Origin: Chloroflexota bacterium
GTDB taxonomy: Bacteria; Chloroflexota; Dehalococcoidia; Lucifugimonadales; JACPCK01
Length of the DNA stretch: 41,144 bases
Assembly: GCA_016179845.1 (NCBI GenBank)
Contig: JACPCK010000041.1
Coordinates: 1-41,144 of the forward strand
Reading direction: 5' to 3'
The notes beneath the pieces were generated by a model, which was not told the origin of the DNA, searched no databases, and saw nothing but the letters and a program-made list of their open reading frames with translations. The position numbers and the translations under genes were made by a program. Positions 22,391 to 31,087 of the stretch are shown here, piece after piece. How positions within the stretch are numbered: position 1 is the first letter of the stretch; each line of letters opens with the position of its first letter.

Positions 22391-22464
22391 CATCAGGGCA
22401 GGCCCCAGACCCCCTCTGAACTCCCCCAAGGACGAATTTCGGTATGAGTTGATGAATCTCAGGT

Positions 22465-23736
22465 CTAGCTGGCCTTTTGAGCCCTGAGCTGCTCCAGGAG
22501 GTCGAGGAACTGCTGGTAGGAGGCGATGCCGGATATGGCCCTGATGAAATCGCCGACGCTTGGCAGTAGCTGGCGGAGCTCCCGGAGCTGGCCCCCTATA
22601 GGGCTCACGGAGGCGGGGGTCTCGGCGTAGCTGCCGCGAAAGGCGAAATAGGCCTGGTTCAGCTTGCGGAGAGGGTAGCCGCGGAGCAGGAAGAACCACC
22701 ATCTCTCCTTCATGTACTGCTCGGCGTCCTGGACCTGGCCCTGGGCCAGGAGGTCCTCCACCTGCTGGCGGGTCTTGCGCATCTCCTGGGTGAGGAAGGG
22801 GTCTCTCTCCTCCTCTGGGAGGAACAGAGACGACGAGGCGGTGAGGTCGCCACCCAGGCGGGCGAAGGCCATGTCGCCCAGCTCGCGGCCAGCGAGGTCG
22901 GCGGCGGTCTCGTTGAGGGTGTACATCTCGTAGGAGCTTCTCATGTAGCGGCCCAGGGGCCGGAAGAAGAGGTACTGGTGAAGCCACTCATGGGAGGCGA
23001 ACTGGAGGATCATGCGGAGGGGGTAGGTGTCCGGGATGATGGAAGGGTAGGTGGCGAGGCCTCCCAGGTCGTCGACATAGGCAGAGAGGTTGTACTGCTC
23101 AAGGACCTCCCTCTCCAGGCGGTCCCGTTCCAGGAGTGGGACCTCGGGGCGAAGGAGGATGGCCTCGGAGAGGAGGAGCCGGTCCCGTGGCGAGACGACC
23201 AGGATGGTAGGCGGCTGTTCGAAGCGGATATCCACAGGGGGGAAGAGGAGACCCCACCGGGAGGCGAGGCCCTGGCTCTCCAGGACGGCGCTGAGCTCGG
23301 ACTCGAGGGTCTCCTCTGCCCTGGCCCGAAGCTTGCCCTGGGCTTTTATGAGCTCCCGGAGGTGCTCATCGGAGGGTGCTGTCGTCTCCCTGGTAGCAGC
23401 CGTGGCGCCGAGGCCGACGCCGCGCCTGAGCGGGTTGCCCTGAAGCCTATCCTTCTCTTTCTGCACCTGGCGTGAGACGAGGAGGTAGTCCTCAAGGAGA
23501 GCCAGGTGGTCCTGCGGGGACGGACTGCCCCCTGGGAGCGCCTCCCTCAGCAGATACAGCCACTTCTGGTGAAGGTGGGCCGCCTCCCACTGCTGTACAG
23601 AGAAGAGGTACGGCGCGGCGAGAAGGCGGACCGGGGTGAGGTTGAGGGTGTCGAACCGCAGAAGAAGGACGGCGAGCAGAAGGAAGGCCAGGGCCAGACG
23701 TCCCCGAAGGCCAAACCTGCGCTCTTTTTTGCCCAC
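22465..23736 (-). CDS. Membrane-anchored HExxH metallopeptidase-like protein
   Basis: A 423-aa protein with an N-terminal membrane helix (about 12-28) and a large outward or cytoplasmic domain. The zinc motif is ASHEWLHQYLFF (H249, E250, H253), followed at E276 by NETAADLAGRELG, which supplies the third ligand as in gluzincins. The family is otherwise not recognised; the position of the Glu and the AADLAG context resemble the predicted aminopeptidases encoded near cell-envelope genes. GTG start at 23736. It is divergent from the large lipoprotein gene with a 114-base shared upstream region. Confidence 0.75.
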   Translation of the reverse strand: MGKKERRFGLRGRLALAFLLLAVLLLRFDTLNLTPVRLLAAPYLFSVQQWEAAHLHQKWLYLLREALPGGSPSPQDHLALLEDYLLVSRQVQKEKDRLQGNPLRRGVGLGATAATRETTAPSDEHLRELIKAQGKLRARAEETLESELSAVLESQGLASRWGLLFPPVDIRFEQPPTILVVSPRDRLLLSEAILLRPEVPLLERDRLEREVLEQYNLSAYVDDLGGLATYPSIIPDTYPLRMILQFASHEWLHQYLFFRPLGRYMRSSYEMYTLNETAADLAGRELGDMAFARLGGDLTASSSLFLPEEERDPFLTQEMRKTRQQVEDLLAQGQVQDAEQYMKERWWFFLLRGYPLRKLNQAYFAFRGSYAETPASVSPIGGQLRELRQLLPSVGDFIRAISGIASYQQFLDLLEQLRAQKAS

Positions 23737-23786
23737 GGCCCTATTTTACTGTAGACCTGGCAGACAAGTTTGTGTGGGATACGTCC

Positions 23787-23815
23787 TTGTTCTGGTGGGA
23801 GCGGGCTCCTATACT
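23787..23815 (+). promoter_or_regulatory. Promoter of the large lipoprotein gene
   Basis: TTGTTC (23787-23792), a 17-base spacer and TATACT (23810-23815). Transcription would start near 23822, downstream of the more distal in-frame GTG at 23770. This supports the GTG at 23851 as the true start. Confidence 0.6.
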
Positions 23816-23850
23816 ACAGAGACCTGGTTCAGGAACAGATTGGGGGCAAC

Positions 23851-25596
23851 GTGAGAGGGAAAGGCCTGGGATTAGTGGTGACGCTTCTGCTAGGCGTCAT
23901 GGCAGGGGTGCTTGTTGCTGGCGCAGGCTGCCGAGCGAGGGAGCGTGCGGGGCGTGAACCCGGGCAATTCGCGGAGCTGGTGAAGGCGAGCTTCTTTGCC
24001 CGGACGGAGGGGGGCGAGCTGAAGGCGCCGGAGGGTGTTCCTGACCTCATAGTGGAGCGGGCGGGAAAGGCTGTCATCCGGCTCAGGACGGCGGAGGGAT
24101 ACGGCTACCTGGACCCGCTGGCCCTGGAGTCGGAGTTGGTGGGGGAGCACCCCAAGGAGAGGCTGCTGCGTCTAGAGAGGCGGCTCGGTGTTGCCATGGA
24201 GGGCGGCATCGTCTCAAAGCTGGCAGACAAAGGTGCTGTGGAGTCCCTCTTTCAGCGCGTCACCTTCGAATACCTTCGTGACAAAGAGGTGACAGGGACG
24301 GTCTCCGAGGTGTTTCCCGACGGGTCTTTGCTGGTGATTCCCGACGAGGTTCCCGAGGAGTGGAAGGGCTCTACTGGCGGGATGACGGGAGCGACGCACT
24401 TTCACGTGGACGCCAGGGGCCTCGTCTCCAAGACCTCGCCGCTGGCGCGTGAGCTGGAGGACGAGCTTCTGAAGCTGCCTTTTGAGCTGCAGCGGGAGCC
24501 TCCAGCGACCCTGGCGCGCAAGGAGTGCCAGCTCAACCAGGAGGCGATGGCCTCCCAGGTTTATCGGGAGCTCATGGCTTCTGTGGGATTCAGCCCGGCC
24601 AAGGCAGGGGGCGGCCGCGAGACCTCCGGCTCTCTTTTCGATAGGGCCTGGCAGGTGTTCCGAAGCGGGTTCGGCCGGGGGACGAGCTACTTTGGGTACA
24701 CGGGCTACTGGCTGGCTGAGCAAATGGGCTCATTGGGGTTTCAGGGTCTCAGGGAGTGTGACAAGGTCACAGGCCTACAGCGCTTGGGAGATGACCTGTA
24801 CTGGACGGTGTGGCGCTCCCTGGAGGAGGACCGGAAGCAGCGGAACCTGGTGGTACGGACGGGGAGCCGTGGTGATGAGCCGAAAGTCGTCTACGCGGCG
24901 CCCGGGCTGATGCTGATGGCCCTTCCCACAAGGCACGAGGGCACACCGACCATGTTGCTTAGCACAGAGGGGTGGAAGGACCCCAACTCTGATGCCCCCG
25001 TGGACCCGAGGTGGCAGTCCGTCTACATGGTGCGGCTGGACGAGCCGGGCAGCTTTGAGCTGGTCCAGTTCCCGCTGCCGCCGTATCGGGGACAGGGCGA
25101 GCCGGGCCCGGGGAAGCTCTACGGACACTCGGCTGTTATCACGGGGGATGGCAGGTATCTGTACGCCATCCTGTACGGATTCGAGGGGGAGGGCGGCGGG
25201 CTCTGGGTGGCCGACCTGAGCCAAGAGGGCTTCCCCAGGAGCGAAGAGGCTTTTGCCAAGATTCTCACATGGGACCATGCGCTTAGCTGGATGGTCCTGA
25301 GCCCGGTGGGAGACCGGTTCTCGGGGGCGCCTGTCTCAGTGTTTCTGACGGGCAAGGAGGTTGCCCAGGGGACAGCGATGACGGCGAACCTCGTTCGGGT
25401 CCAGCTAAAGGGCCTTGAGTCGAGGGTCTTGAGCAAGGAGCGACTGCTGAGGATGGTGGGGTGGAACCCGGTGCCCTTCGGGATCCAGCGGGTTTCCAGT
25501 AGGGAGGAGCGGGTGCTGGTGGAGACCCACTACAACTACGAGAACTCCCTCACGGACCGGGCCAAGGGGGTCTTCATTGTGACGGTCAGGGAGTGA
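23851..25596 (+). CDS. Large lipoprotein of unknown function
   Basis: A 581-aa exported lipoprotein. From GTG 23851 the protein begins with a signal peptide ending in VLVAGAGC. The longer frame from 23770 would place unrelated residues before the signal and start upstream of the promoter. The first 200 residues include FTGTVSEVF-like beta strands and a Gly-rich turn. The C-terminal half (about 300-580) has repeated blade-like strands (YMVRLDEPGSFELVQF, GRYLYAILYGFEGEGGGLWVADLS, MVLSPVGDRF), compatible with a beta-propeller. No enzyme motif seen. Not recognised as a named family; divergent partner of the HExxH protein. Confidence 0.7.
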   Translation: MRGKGLGLVVTLLLGVMAGVLVAGAGCRARERAGREPGQFAELVKASFFARTEGGELKAPEGVPDLIVERAGKAVIRLRTAEGYGYLDPLALESELVGEHPKERLLRLERRLGVAMEGGIVSKLADKGAVESLFQRVTFEYLRDKEVTGTVSEVFPDGSLLVIPDEVPEEWKGSTGGMTGATHFHVDARGLVSKTSPLARELEDELLKLPFELQREPPATLARKECQLNQEAMASQVYRELMASVGFSPAKAGGGRETSGSLFDRAWQVFRSGFGRGTSYFGYTGYWLAEQMGSLGFQGLRECDKVTGLQRLGDDLYWTVWRSLEEDRKQRNLVVRTGSRGDEPKVVYAAPGLMLMALPTRHEGTPTMLLSTEGWKDPNSDAPVDPRWQSVYMVRLDEPGSFELVQFPLPPYRGQGEPGPGKLYGHSAVITGDGRYLYAILYGFEGEGGGLWVADLSQEGFPRSEEAFAKILTWDHALSWMVLSPVGDRFSGAPVSVFLTGKEVAQGTAMTANLVRVQLKGLESRVLSKERLLRMVGWNPVPFGIQRVSSREERVLVETHYNYENSLTDRAKGVFIVTVRE

Positions 25597-25652
25597 CACG
25601 AAGCGACATCGGGGCGGGATCTTATAGCGCGGGCCAGGAGAGGGTTTTATGG

Positions 25653-25681
25653 TTGTTTCTCCTGGGGCGGGTTGCTAGAAT
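25653..25681 (+). promoter_or_regulatory. Promoter of the 195-aa gene
   Basis: TTGTTT (25653-25658), 17-base spacer, TAGAAT (25676-25681). The GTG start at 25711 follows a GAGGAGG box about 8 bases upstream. Confidence 0.6.
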
Positions 25682-25710
25682 GCGTCAGTAGTAATTGAGG
25701 AGGTTATGCC

Positions 25711-26298
25711 GTGACGACGCCAAAGACGGTGGACCCCAACAGGCTTCTTCTTACGGGAGAGAACCCCTTCATCCGGCTGAGCGAGAGGGCCGGCGGACCT
25801 GCGACGACGGACGCCAGCTTCTGGCGCATCCTCTTTTCGCCCGGGGGGCCGGGACACGTCCTGTTTCTCCAGAGCGAGTTGACAGACAGCGAGGCCAGGA
25901 TCTACTCGGACAACATAACCATGGCCCGATGGCTTCAGGGGGAGATCCAGAAGACGATCAGCCCGGTCTTTGGCAACCTGGAGATTCCGGTGGTGGAGGC
26001 GGAGTTTCGGAAGTGGGGAGACCTGAGGTCATACTGGACCGAGGCGACGGATACGGGTGAAGAGGAGATCCTGCTTACCTGGTACGAGCTGGGGGAGCCC
26101 TTCCTGATGCACACCCTGCCGGGGAGCGCCCCGCAGCGGCCGCACGGGGTGTGCACGGTGATGATCCCGGCCCTGGGGGCGAGGGTGGTCATCAACGGGG
26201 AGCAGGCCAAGGGGAGGCCCTTCCCACAGGAGAGGGAGGGGCGCAAGTTCAGCACCTGTGCCCTGGCCTTCTCCGAGTCGTGGCTGCTGCCGCATTAA
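25711..26298 (+). CDS. Conserved-looking hypothetical protein, 195 aa
   Basis: A soluble protein without signal or membrane segments. Codon usage is normal, and promoter plus ribosome site are good, so it is a real gene. The sequence has mixed alpha/beta character (GHVLFLQSELTDSEARIYSDNITMARWLQGEI, EEEILLTWYELGEPFLMH, HGVCTVMIPALGARVVING). I do not recognise the family and see no catalytic motif. It stands alone between the lipoprotein gene and tRNA-Ser on the opposite strand. Confidence 0.7.
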   Translation: MTTPKTVDPNRLLLTGENPFIRLSERAGGPATTDASFWRILFSPGGPGHVLFLQSELTDSEARIYSDNITMARWLQGEIQKTISPVFGNLEIPVVEAEFRKWGDLRSYWTEATDTGEEEILLTWYELGEPFLMHTLPGSAPQRPHGVCTVMIPALGARVVINGEQAKGRPFPQEREGRKFSTCALAFSESWLLPH

Positions 26299-26304
26299 GA
26301 GAAG

Positions 26305-26392
26305 CGGAGAGGGCGGGATTCGAACCCGCGAGGAGCTTGTGGCCCCTACACGCTCTCCAGGCGTGCCTGTTCGACCGCTCCAGCACCTCTCC
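26305..26392 (-). tRNA. tRNA-Ser (GGA anticodon)
   Basis: Read on the - strand: acceptor GGAGAGG pairing with CCTCTCC at the end, anticodon stem CACGC/GCGTG with loop CTGGAGA (anticodon GGA), long variable arm as in class II tRNAs, T loop TTCGAAT. CCA is not encoded. Downstream of the hydrolase gene on the same strand. Confidence 0.95.
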
Positions 26393-26420
26393 GCGAGAAC
26401 GAAAACCCTGGCGGGCGTGG

Positions 26421-27233
26421 CTAGTGGGCCCCGGCCTTGGCCAGGAAGTTGAGGACGAGCCTGTTGTAGAGGTCCGGCTGCTCGATTGCTGAGGGATGAG
26501 CCGTCTCCATGACCTGGACCTGGGCGTTGTTGAAGACCTGCGGCGCGGCCCTGGCTGCCTCCTCGCTGCTGGAGAACTTATCGAGCCGGCCCAAGATGAC
26601 AAAGACGGGGCAGCGGATGCTCTTGAGGGTCTCTGGCGGCCGCGGTGGCTCCGGTGGGCGGGCCATAACCCTGACAAAAGACTCGGCCTTGTTGCGGCGG
26701 AGGACCTGCCTGTAGCGCTCCATGACGTCGGGGTGGGCCTCGGCAAAGCCGGGGGAGAAGAGGTCGGGGATGCGCTGGCGGATGACCGCCTCCATGCCGT
26801 CTCTCCTTACCTCAGCCAGTTGGGCCTGGCGGCGGGTGTCGCCCTCGCGAACGGCCTCCGGGCTGCGTGGAGCGAAGCCGCCGCTATTGGAGAGGATGAG
26901 GGCCGATACCATCTGGGGGTGGGCGAGGGTGAACTCCAGGGCGATAGCCCCGCCCATGGAGTAGCCGAGGAGGGCTGTCTCCTTGATGTTGAGGGCCTGG
27001 AGGAGGCCGTGCAGGTCCTGGGCCCAGAGCTTGACGGAGAGGTCGCCTGGCGGTATCTCAGTGTCGCCGTGGCCGCGGACATCGTAGGTAAGGACCTGGT
27101 AGTGTTTGGCGAACGCAGAGGCCTGGTTCCACCAGGCGTCCAGGTTATCGCCCATGCCGTGGATGAGGGTGAGGGGCCTGCCTTTACCCGCTAGCTGGTA
27201 GCTCACATTGATGCCGTTAGCCGATACTCTCAT
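26421..27233 (-). CDS. Alpha/beta hydrolase
   Basis: A 270-aa alpha/beta-hydrolase fold enzyme. The oxyanion motif HGMGDN lies at 25-30, the nucleophile elbow GYSMGG at 90-95 (S92), the acid at D218 (GRLDKF) and the catalytic His at H246 (ETAHPSAIEQP). This set is complete, so it should be active, for example as an esterase, lactonase or C-C hydrolase. The substrate is not predictable; the fold's 3-oxoadipate enol-lactonase branch is the closest in style. It sits between two tRNA-Ser genes on the same strand and may share a transcript with them. Confidence 0.9.
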   Translation of the reverse strand: MRVSANGINVSYQLAGKGRPLTLIHGMGDNLDAWWNQASAFAKHYQVLTYDVRGHGDTEIPPGDLSVKLWAQDLHGLLQALNIKETALLGYSMGGAIALEFTLAHPQMVSALILSNSGGFAPRSPEAVREGDTRRQAQLAEVRRDGMEAVIRQRIPDLFSPGFAEAHPDVMERYRQVLRRNKAESFVRVMARPPEPPRPPETLKSIRCPVFVILGRLDKFSSSEEAARAAPQVFNNAQVQVMETAHPSAIEQPDLYNRLVLNFLAKAGAH

Positions 27234-27270
27234 GAATCACCTGCGATGTAGAAATGGGGGGCCGGGCCAT

Positions 27271-27361
<91 letters not shown>

Positions 27362-27369
27362 CTCGGTGA

Positions 27370-27398
27370 ATTATAGCATGGGCTTCGGCCCAGTGGCA
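27370..27398 (-). promoter_or_regulatory. Promoter of tRNA-Ser (CGA)
   Basis: A perfect -10 TATAAT on the - strand (27375-27370), 17-base spacer, weak -35 TGCCAC (27398-27393). The tRNA begins 8 bases downstream of the -10. Confidence 0.5.
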
Positions 27399-27501
27399 CC
27401 CGCTGGGCGCACGACTTGCGTAACAGTCAACCTATTGGCAGACGATGTTTGACCAAGGGGTGCAGCACAATGCTCACTTCTTGCGCGAAGAGGCGATGTC
27501 C

Positions 27502-27530
27502 TTGACACACTTATCCTCAACTTGTAGTAT
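27502..27530 (+). promoter_or_regulatory. Strong promoter of glmU
   Basis: TTGACA (27502-27507), exactly 17 bases, TAGTAT (27525-27530): near-consensus housekeeping promoter, 48 bases before the glmU ATG. Confidence 0.8.
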
Positions 27531-27578
27531 GGGGCTTAGATACATAGCCAGCGAGCTTTCCTCCTCTGGATTGACAGC

Positions 27579-28967
27579 ATGAGCGTGAGATGGGCCGGAG
27601 TGATTCTAGCGGCGGGGCGCGGCACCCGGATGAACTCACGACTGCCCAAGCTTCTTCATCCGTTGGCGGGGCGACCCATGGCGCAGTGGGTCCTTCAGGC
27701 TCTGAGGGAGGCGGGTGTCAAGCGGGTGGTGGCGGTGGTCCCCTCTGGGGAGGAGCGAATCAGGGAGGCCTTTGGGCCATCGGTACAGTTCGTGGAGCAG
27801 GCGGAGCCCAGGGGCACCGGCCACGCCCTGCTGGAGGCCGAGGGGCTGCTGAAGGACCTGGAAGGCGGGATTCTGGTGCTGCCTGGGGACGCGCCGCTGG
27901 TGCAGGCCGCGACCCTGAAAAGGCTGATGGACCACCACTCACGGAGCAAGGCGGCAGTAACGGTGCTGACGGCCAGGGGCGTGCCGGTGGAGGGCCTGGG
28001 AAGGGTCGTTAGGCGGAGGGATGGCACCGTTGGCGCAATAGTGGAGGAGCATGAGGCGGACGAGGCACAACGGGCCATTCCAGAGGTGAACAGCAGCGTT
28101 TACGCCTTGAGGAGCGGCGACGTGTGGCCCCTGTTGAAGGGGCTTACCCCCTCCAGGAAGGGGGAGATATACCTGACGGACCTCATCGGCAGGGTGGTGG
28201 CAAATGGTGGAGAGGTGAGGGCCCTGGAGGCCGAGGACCCGTGGGAGGCCTTTGGGGTGAACAGCCGGGCCCAGCTTGCGAGGGCGGAGTCGGTCCTGCG
28301 GGGGCGTATCTGTGAGGGGTGGATGGAAAAGGGGGTAACTATCCTACAGCCGGCCACCACCTTCATTGATGCGACGGCGTCTTTGGGGCAGGACACGGTG
28401 GTTTATCCCAACTGCCACATCTATGGCAACACGACTATAGGAAGGGAGTGCAGGATAGGGCCCAACGCAGTAGTGATAGACTCAAAGATAGGGGACCGAT
28501 GCCGGGTTCTGGGGTCGGTCCTGGAGGGGTCTGCTTTGGAGGACGATGTGGCCGTGGGCCCCTTCAGCCACCTGCGGGCCGAGACTCACGTCGAGGCCGG
28601 GGTGCACATAGGAAACTTCGTGGAGATAAAGAAGAGCCGGCTGAAGAGGGGGGTCAAGGTGGCCCACTTCAGTTACTTAGGGGATGCCCAGGTAGGGGAA
28701 AATGTGAACATCGGGGCCGGGACAATAACATGCAACTTCGACGGTGTGAGGAAGTGGGAGACGGTGATTGAGGAAGGGGCTTTCATAGGGAGCGACACCA
28801 TGCTAGTGGCGCCGGTAAAGGTAGGAGCGAGGGCCAAGACAGGTGCAGGGTCAGTGGTCACCAAGGACATAGAGCCGGACACGCTGGCGGTAGGGGTGCC
28901 AGCGCGGGCCATCAAGAAGCTGAGGAAAGCCAGCGACGGCCACGGCCTTCCCGACTCCCAACGGTAG
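27579..28967 (+). CDS. glmU: Bifunctional UDP-GlcNAc pyrophosphorylase / GlcN-1-P acetyltransferase
   Basis: GlmU makes UDP-N-acetylglucosamine for peptidoglycan: acetylation of glucosamine-1-phosphate by the C-terminal domain and uridylylation by the N-terminal domain. The N-terminal nucleotide motif is ILAAGRGTRMNSRLPKLLHP (9-28), followed by RGTGHALLEAE and LPGDAPL. The C-terminal left-handed beta helix has the hexapeptide repeats (for example IGRECRIGPNAVVIDSKIGD) and the acetyl-CoA region NIGAGTITCNFDG. At 462 aa it has full family length. The CNNM-type gene starts 5 bases after it. Confidence 0.95.
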   Translation: MSVRWAGVILAAGRGTRMNSRLPKLLHPLAGRPMAQWVLQALREAGVKRVVAVVPSGEERIREAFGPSVQFVEQAEPRGTGHALLEAEGLLKDLEGGILVLPGDAPLVQAATLKRLMDHHSRSKAAVTVLTARGVPVEGLGRVVRRRDGTVGAIVEEHEADEAQRAIPEVNSSVYALRSGDVWPLLKGLTPSRKGEIYLTDLIGRVVANGGEVRALEAEDPWEAFGVNSRAQLARAESVLRGRICEGWMEKGVTILQPATTFIDATASLGQDTVVYPNCHIYGNTTIGRECRIGPNAVVIDSKIGDRCRVLGSVLEGSALEDDVAVGPFSHLRAETHVEAGVHIGNFVEIKKSRLKRGVKVAHFSYLGDAQVGENVNIGAGTITCNFDGVRKWETVIEEGAFIGSDTMLVAPVKVGARAKTGAGSVVTKDIEPDTLAVGVPARAIKKLRKASDGHGLPDSQR

Positions 28968-28972
28968 GGTAG

Positions 28973-30226
28973 GTGACCGCCTTGGATGGAAGTGGTTTAG
29001 GCGCCGTACTTACTCTCGGGCTCTCTTTATTTGGATTCGTCATTGCGTCCTTTGCGGAAGGGGGGATTGAGGGGGCGTCGGCGAAGGAGCTGCAAGGGAT
29101 AGCGCCAGGTAGAGCGTTGCTGGCCCGCCTTCTGTGGGGGCGGTTGAGAGGGTGTGAGGGGGCGCGTGCCTTCCTTGGTCTCTGGCAGATGGTCATGCTG
29201 GTGGCCGGAGGCGTGGCGGTAGCGGCCCTGATCTCCGGAGGGGGCGAAGGCCGCTGGGGGATCGTGGCCCTATCTGAGGCGGGCTTCGTCCTGACCTTGC
29301 TGGTGTTGTGGGCAGCGGCCCGGCTTGCTGCCCAGGTATGGGACAAGCTGGCGGTGACGGTGGCGCGTGGGATGCTTTTCCTTTCATGGAGCCTCTTTCC
29401 TGCCGTATGGTTGCGGGGGTGGGTCCTGGAACGGGTGAGCAGGAGAGGGGGTCCCCTGGAGGAGAGAGGGGCAGGACCTGTGGCAGTGGTGGGCCATGAG
29501 GAGCTGCCGGATGAGCGGGAGATGGGGATGATCCGGGCCGTCCTGCGGCTTGAGCGGACGAGGGCGTACGAGGTGATGGTGCCGAGGGTAGAACTGGTGG
29601 CCCTGGAGGTGAACTCATCCCTGTCCCGGGCGGCAGAGGTGATGCTGGCGGAGGGGCACAGGCGGATCCCGGTCTATGAGGGGGGCATAGACCATGTGCG
29701 GGGTGTAGTCCACGCGCGGGACCTTCTGCGAGTCCTGACGCGTCCAGACCCAGGCGTTACCCTCAGCGAGTTGCTGCGCCCTATCCTTCTTGTTCCCGAG
29801 TCCAAAAGGCTTGACGATCTGCTGGCAGAGTTCCAAAAGGAGCGTGTCCATATAGCGGTGGTTGTTGACGAGTACGGTGGAACGGCGGGGATAGTGACCC
29901 TGGAGGACCTGCTGGAGGAGATAGTAGGGGACATGAAGGACGAGTTCAGCGCCGCGGAGCCAGAGGTGGAGATGGTGAAGGAGGGCGAGGCCCTGTTGGC
30001 GGGCCGCGTGAATGTGGAGCGGCTGAGAGAGCTGTTCCAGGTGAGCATAGAGGACGCCGATGTGGACACAGTGGGGGGACTAGTGTACGCCAAGCTGGGG
30101 AAGATCCCCAGCGCCGGGGATGAGGTGACGGTGGATGGCCTGAGGATCCAGGTGGTGTCGGTAGAGGGCCGGAGGATAAGGCGAGTGAGGGTGGTGCGCC
30201 TGGCGGAGCAGAAGGTGGACGGCTAG
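28973..30226 (+). CDS. CNNM/CorC (HlyC) family membrane protein with CBS pair
   Basis: A 417-aa protein of the hemolysin C/CorC group (DUF21-CBS-CorC_HlyC), in several bacteria linked to magnesium or cobalt efflux. Membrane helices cover about residues 5-30 and 60-150. The DUF21 part is rather divergent. The CBS pair starts at MVPRVELVALEV and includes HRRIPVYEGG and EYGGTAGIVTLEDLLEEIVGD. The terminal domain is VNVERLRELFQV...VGGLVYAKLGKIPSAGDEV. GTG start. It is in one transcript with glmU, and a strong terminator follows at once. Confidence 0.88.
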   Translation: MTALDGSGLGAVLTLGLSLFGFVIASFAEGGIEGASAKELQGIAPGRALLARLLWGRLRGCEGARAFLGLWQMVMLVAGGVAVAALISGGGEGRWGIVALSEAGFVLTLLVLWAAARLAAQVWDKLAVTVARGMLFLSWSLFPAVWLRGWVLERVSRRGGPLEERGAGPVAVVGHEELPDEREMGMIRAVLRLERTRAYEVMVPRVELVALEVNSSLSRAAEVMLAEGHRRIPVYEGGIDHVRGVVHARDLLRVLTRPDPGVTLSELLRPILLVPESKRLDDLLAEFQKERVHIAVVVDEYGGTAGIVTLEDLLEEIVGDMKDEFSAAEPEVEMVKEGEALLAGRVNVERLRELFQVSIEDADVDTVGGLVYAKLGKIPSAGDEVTVDGLRIQVVSVEGRRIRRVRVVRLAEQKVDG

Positions 30227-30241
30227 CCGAGAGAGGTAAAG

Positions 30242-30286
30242 AGAAAACAGAAGCCCCTCCCTCTACCGGAGGGGCTTCTGTTTTCT
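30242..30286. terminator. Bidirectional rho-independent terminator
   Basis: A 19-bp perfect stem (arms 30242-30260 and 30268-30286) with loop CTCTACC, GC-rich core and A/T-rich outer part (GAAAAC.../...GTTTTC). It lies between two convergent genes and gives a T-run in both directions. Confidence 0.93.
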
Positions 30287-30301
30287 GGGGAATGGACTAC
30301 G

Positions 30302-30886
30302 TTATTTAGGCTTCACTATGTAGAGGGGGGCGCTAGCCCTGCTGCCCTTGTCACCCGCAGCCAGGACGGTCCAGACGCCGACGCCCAGCCGCTGGAGGAG
30401 GCCGGGGCTCTCGGGGGCGGTGGCCGTTTTGGCTGTGCCAATAGGCGAACTGATGGGGCCGAGCGCGCCGGAGACGTTGGCGATGTCCCCTACGGCGATG
30501 ACCTCGCCGTCCTTGGTGATGACGGTAAGGACGACGGCCTCGTTGGGCTTGAAGCCTGAGCCCCAGGCGGTGAACTTGGCCGTAAGGGTATCTGTATAGC
30601 TCAGGGCGTCCAGGACTATCCGCGCCTCAGGGGAGGCTGCGGGAGGTCCCGCGGGGCCTGGCTGTCCTGGAGGGCCTGCGGGCCCTTGGGGACCGGTAGA
30701 TCCGGTTGACCCTGCGGGTCCGGTGGCGCCAGCCGGGCCTACGGCTCCTGTTGAGCCCTGAGGCCCCTGGGGACCTGCGGGGCCCAGCTTACCATCGGGG
30801 CCCTGGCAGGCAACAGCCAATAAGGCACCTGCTAAAACAAGGAAGAGAAGGATGGCCAGCGATTTTGCCCGTAGAAATCCTCTCAT
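30302..30886 (-). CDS. Collagen-like lipoprotein
   Basis: A 194-aa exported lipoprotein. The start at 30886 is chosen because AAAGGGG precedes it and the signal peptide [20 protein letters not shown]...LLAVAC then begins correctly (C27). After the lipid anchor about 16 Gly-X-Y triplets follow ([17 protein letters not shown]...). A C-terminal beta-rich domain of about 110 residues contains [22 protein letters not shown], the type of Ig-like fold often found on bacterial surface proteins. Triple-helix formation at the cell surface is expected from the triplets. Ligand unknown. Confidence 0.85.
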   Translation of the reverse strand: MRGFLRAKSLAILLFLVLAGALLAVACQGPDGKLGPAGPQGPQGSTGAVGPAGATGPAGSTGSTGPQGPAGPPGQPGPAGPPAASPEARIVLDALSYTDTLTAKFTAWGSGFKPNEAVVLTVITKDGEVIAVGDIANVSGALGPISSPIGTAKTATAPESPGLLQRLGVGVWTVLAAGDKGSRASAPLYIVKPK

Positions 30887-30967
30887 CTGTACCCCTTTCC
30901 TGATAGATTGGCTGCCTCTATTTGAGACTCCCTCCCCACCACTCTTCCCTACTAGGCACACCGTGTA

Positions 30968-30996
30968 ATGTTAGGGAGAGGTTTTGGGAATGTCAA
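30968..30996 (-). promoter_or_regulatory. Promoter of the collagen-like lipoprotein
   Basis: On the - strand TTGACA (30996-30991), 17 bases, TAACAT (30973-30968): a near-consensus promoter with a leader of about 75 bases before the ATG at 30886. Confidence 0.7.
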
Positions 30997-31087
30997 TAGC
31001 CAGGGGGGCGTCAAAGTCGTTACTTGTGAAAGGGCTAACGTGCTAAAATCCTCCGCTGTAGCTGGATTCTCAATATGAGGAGAGGGC

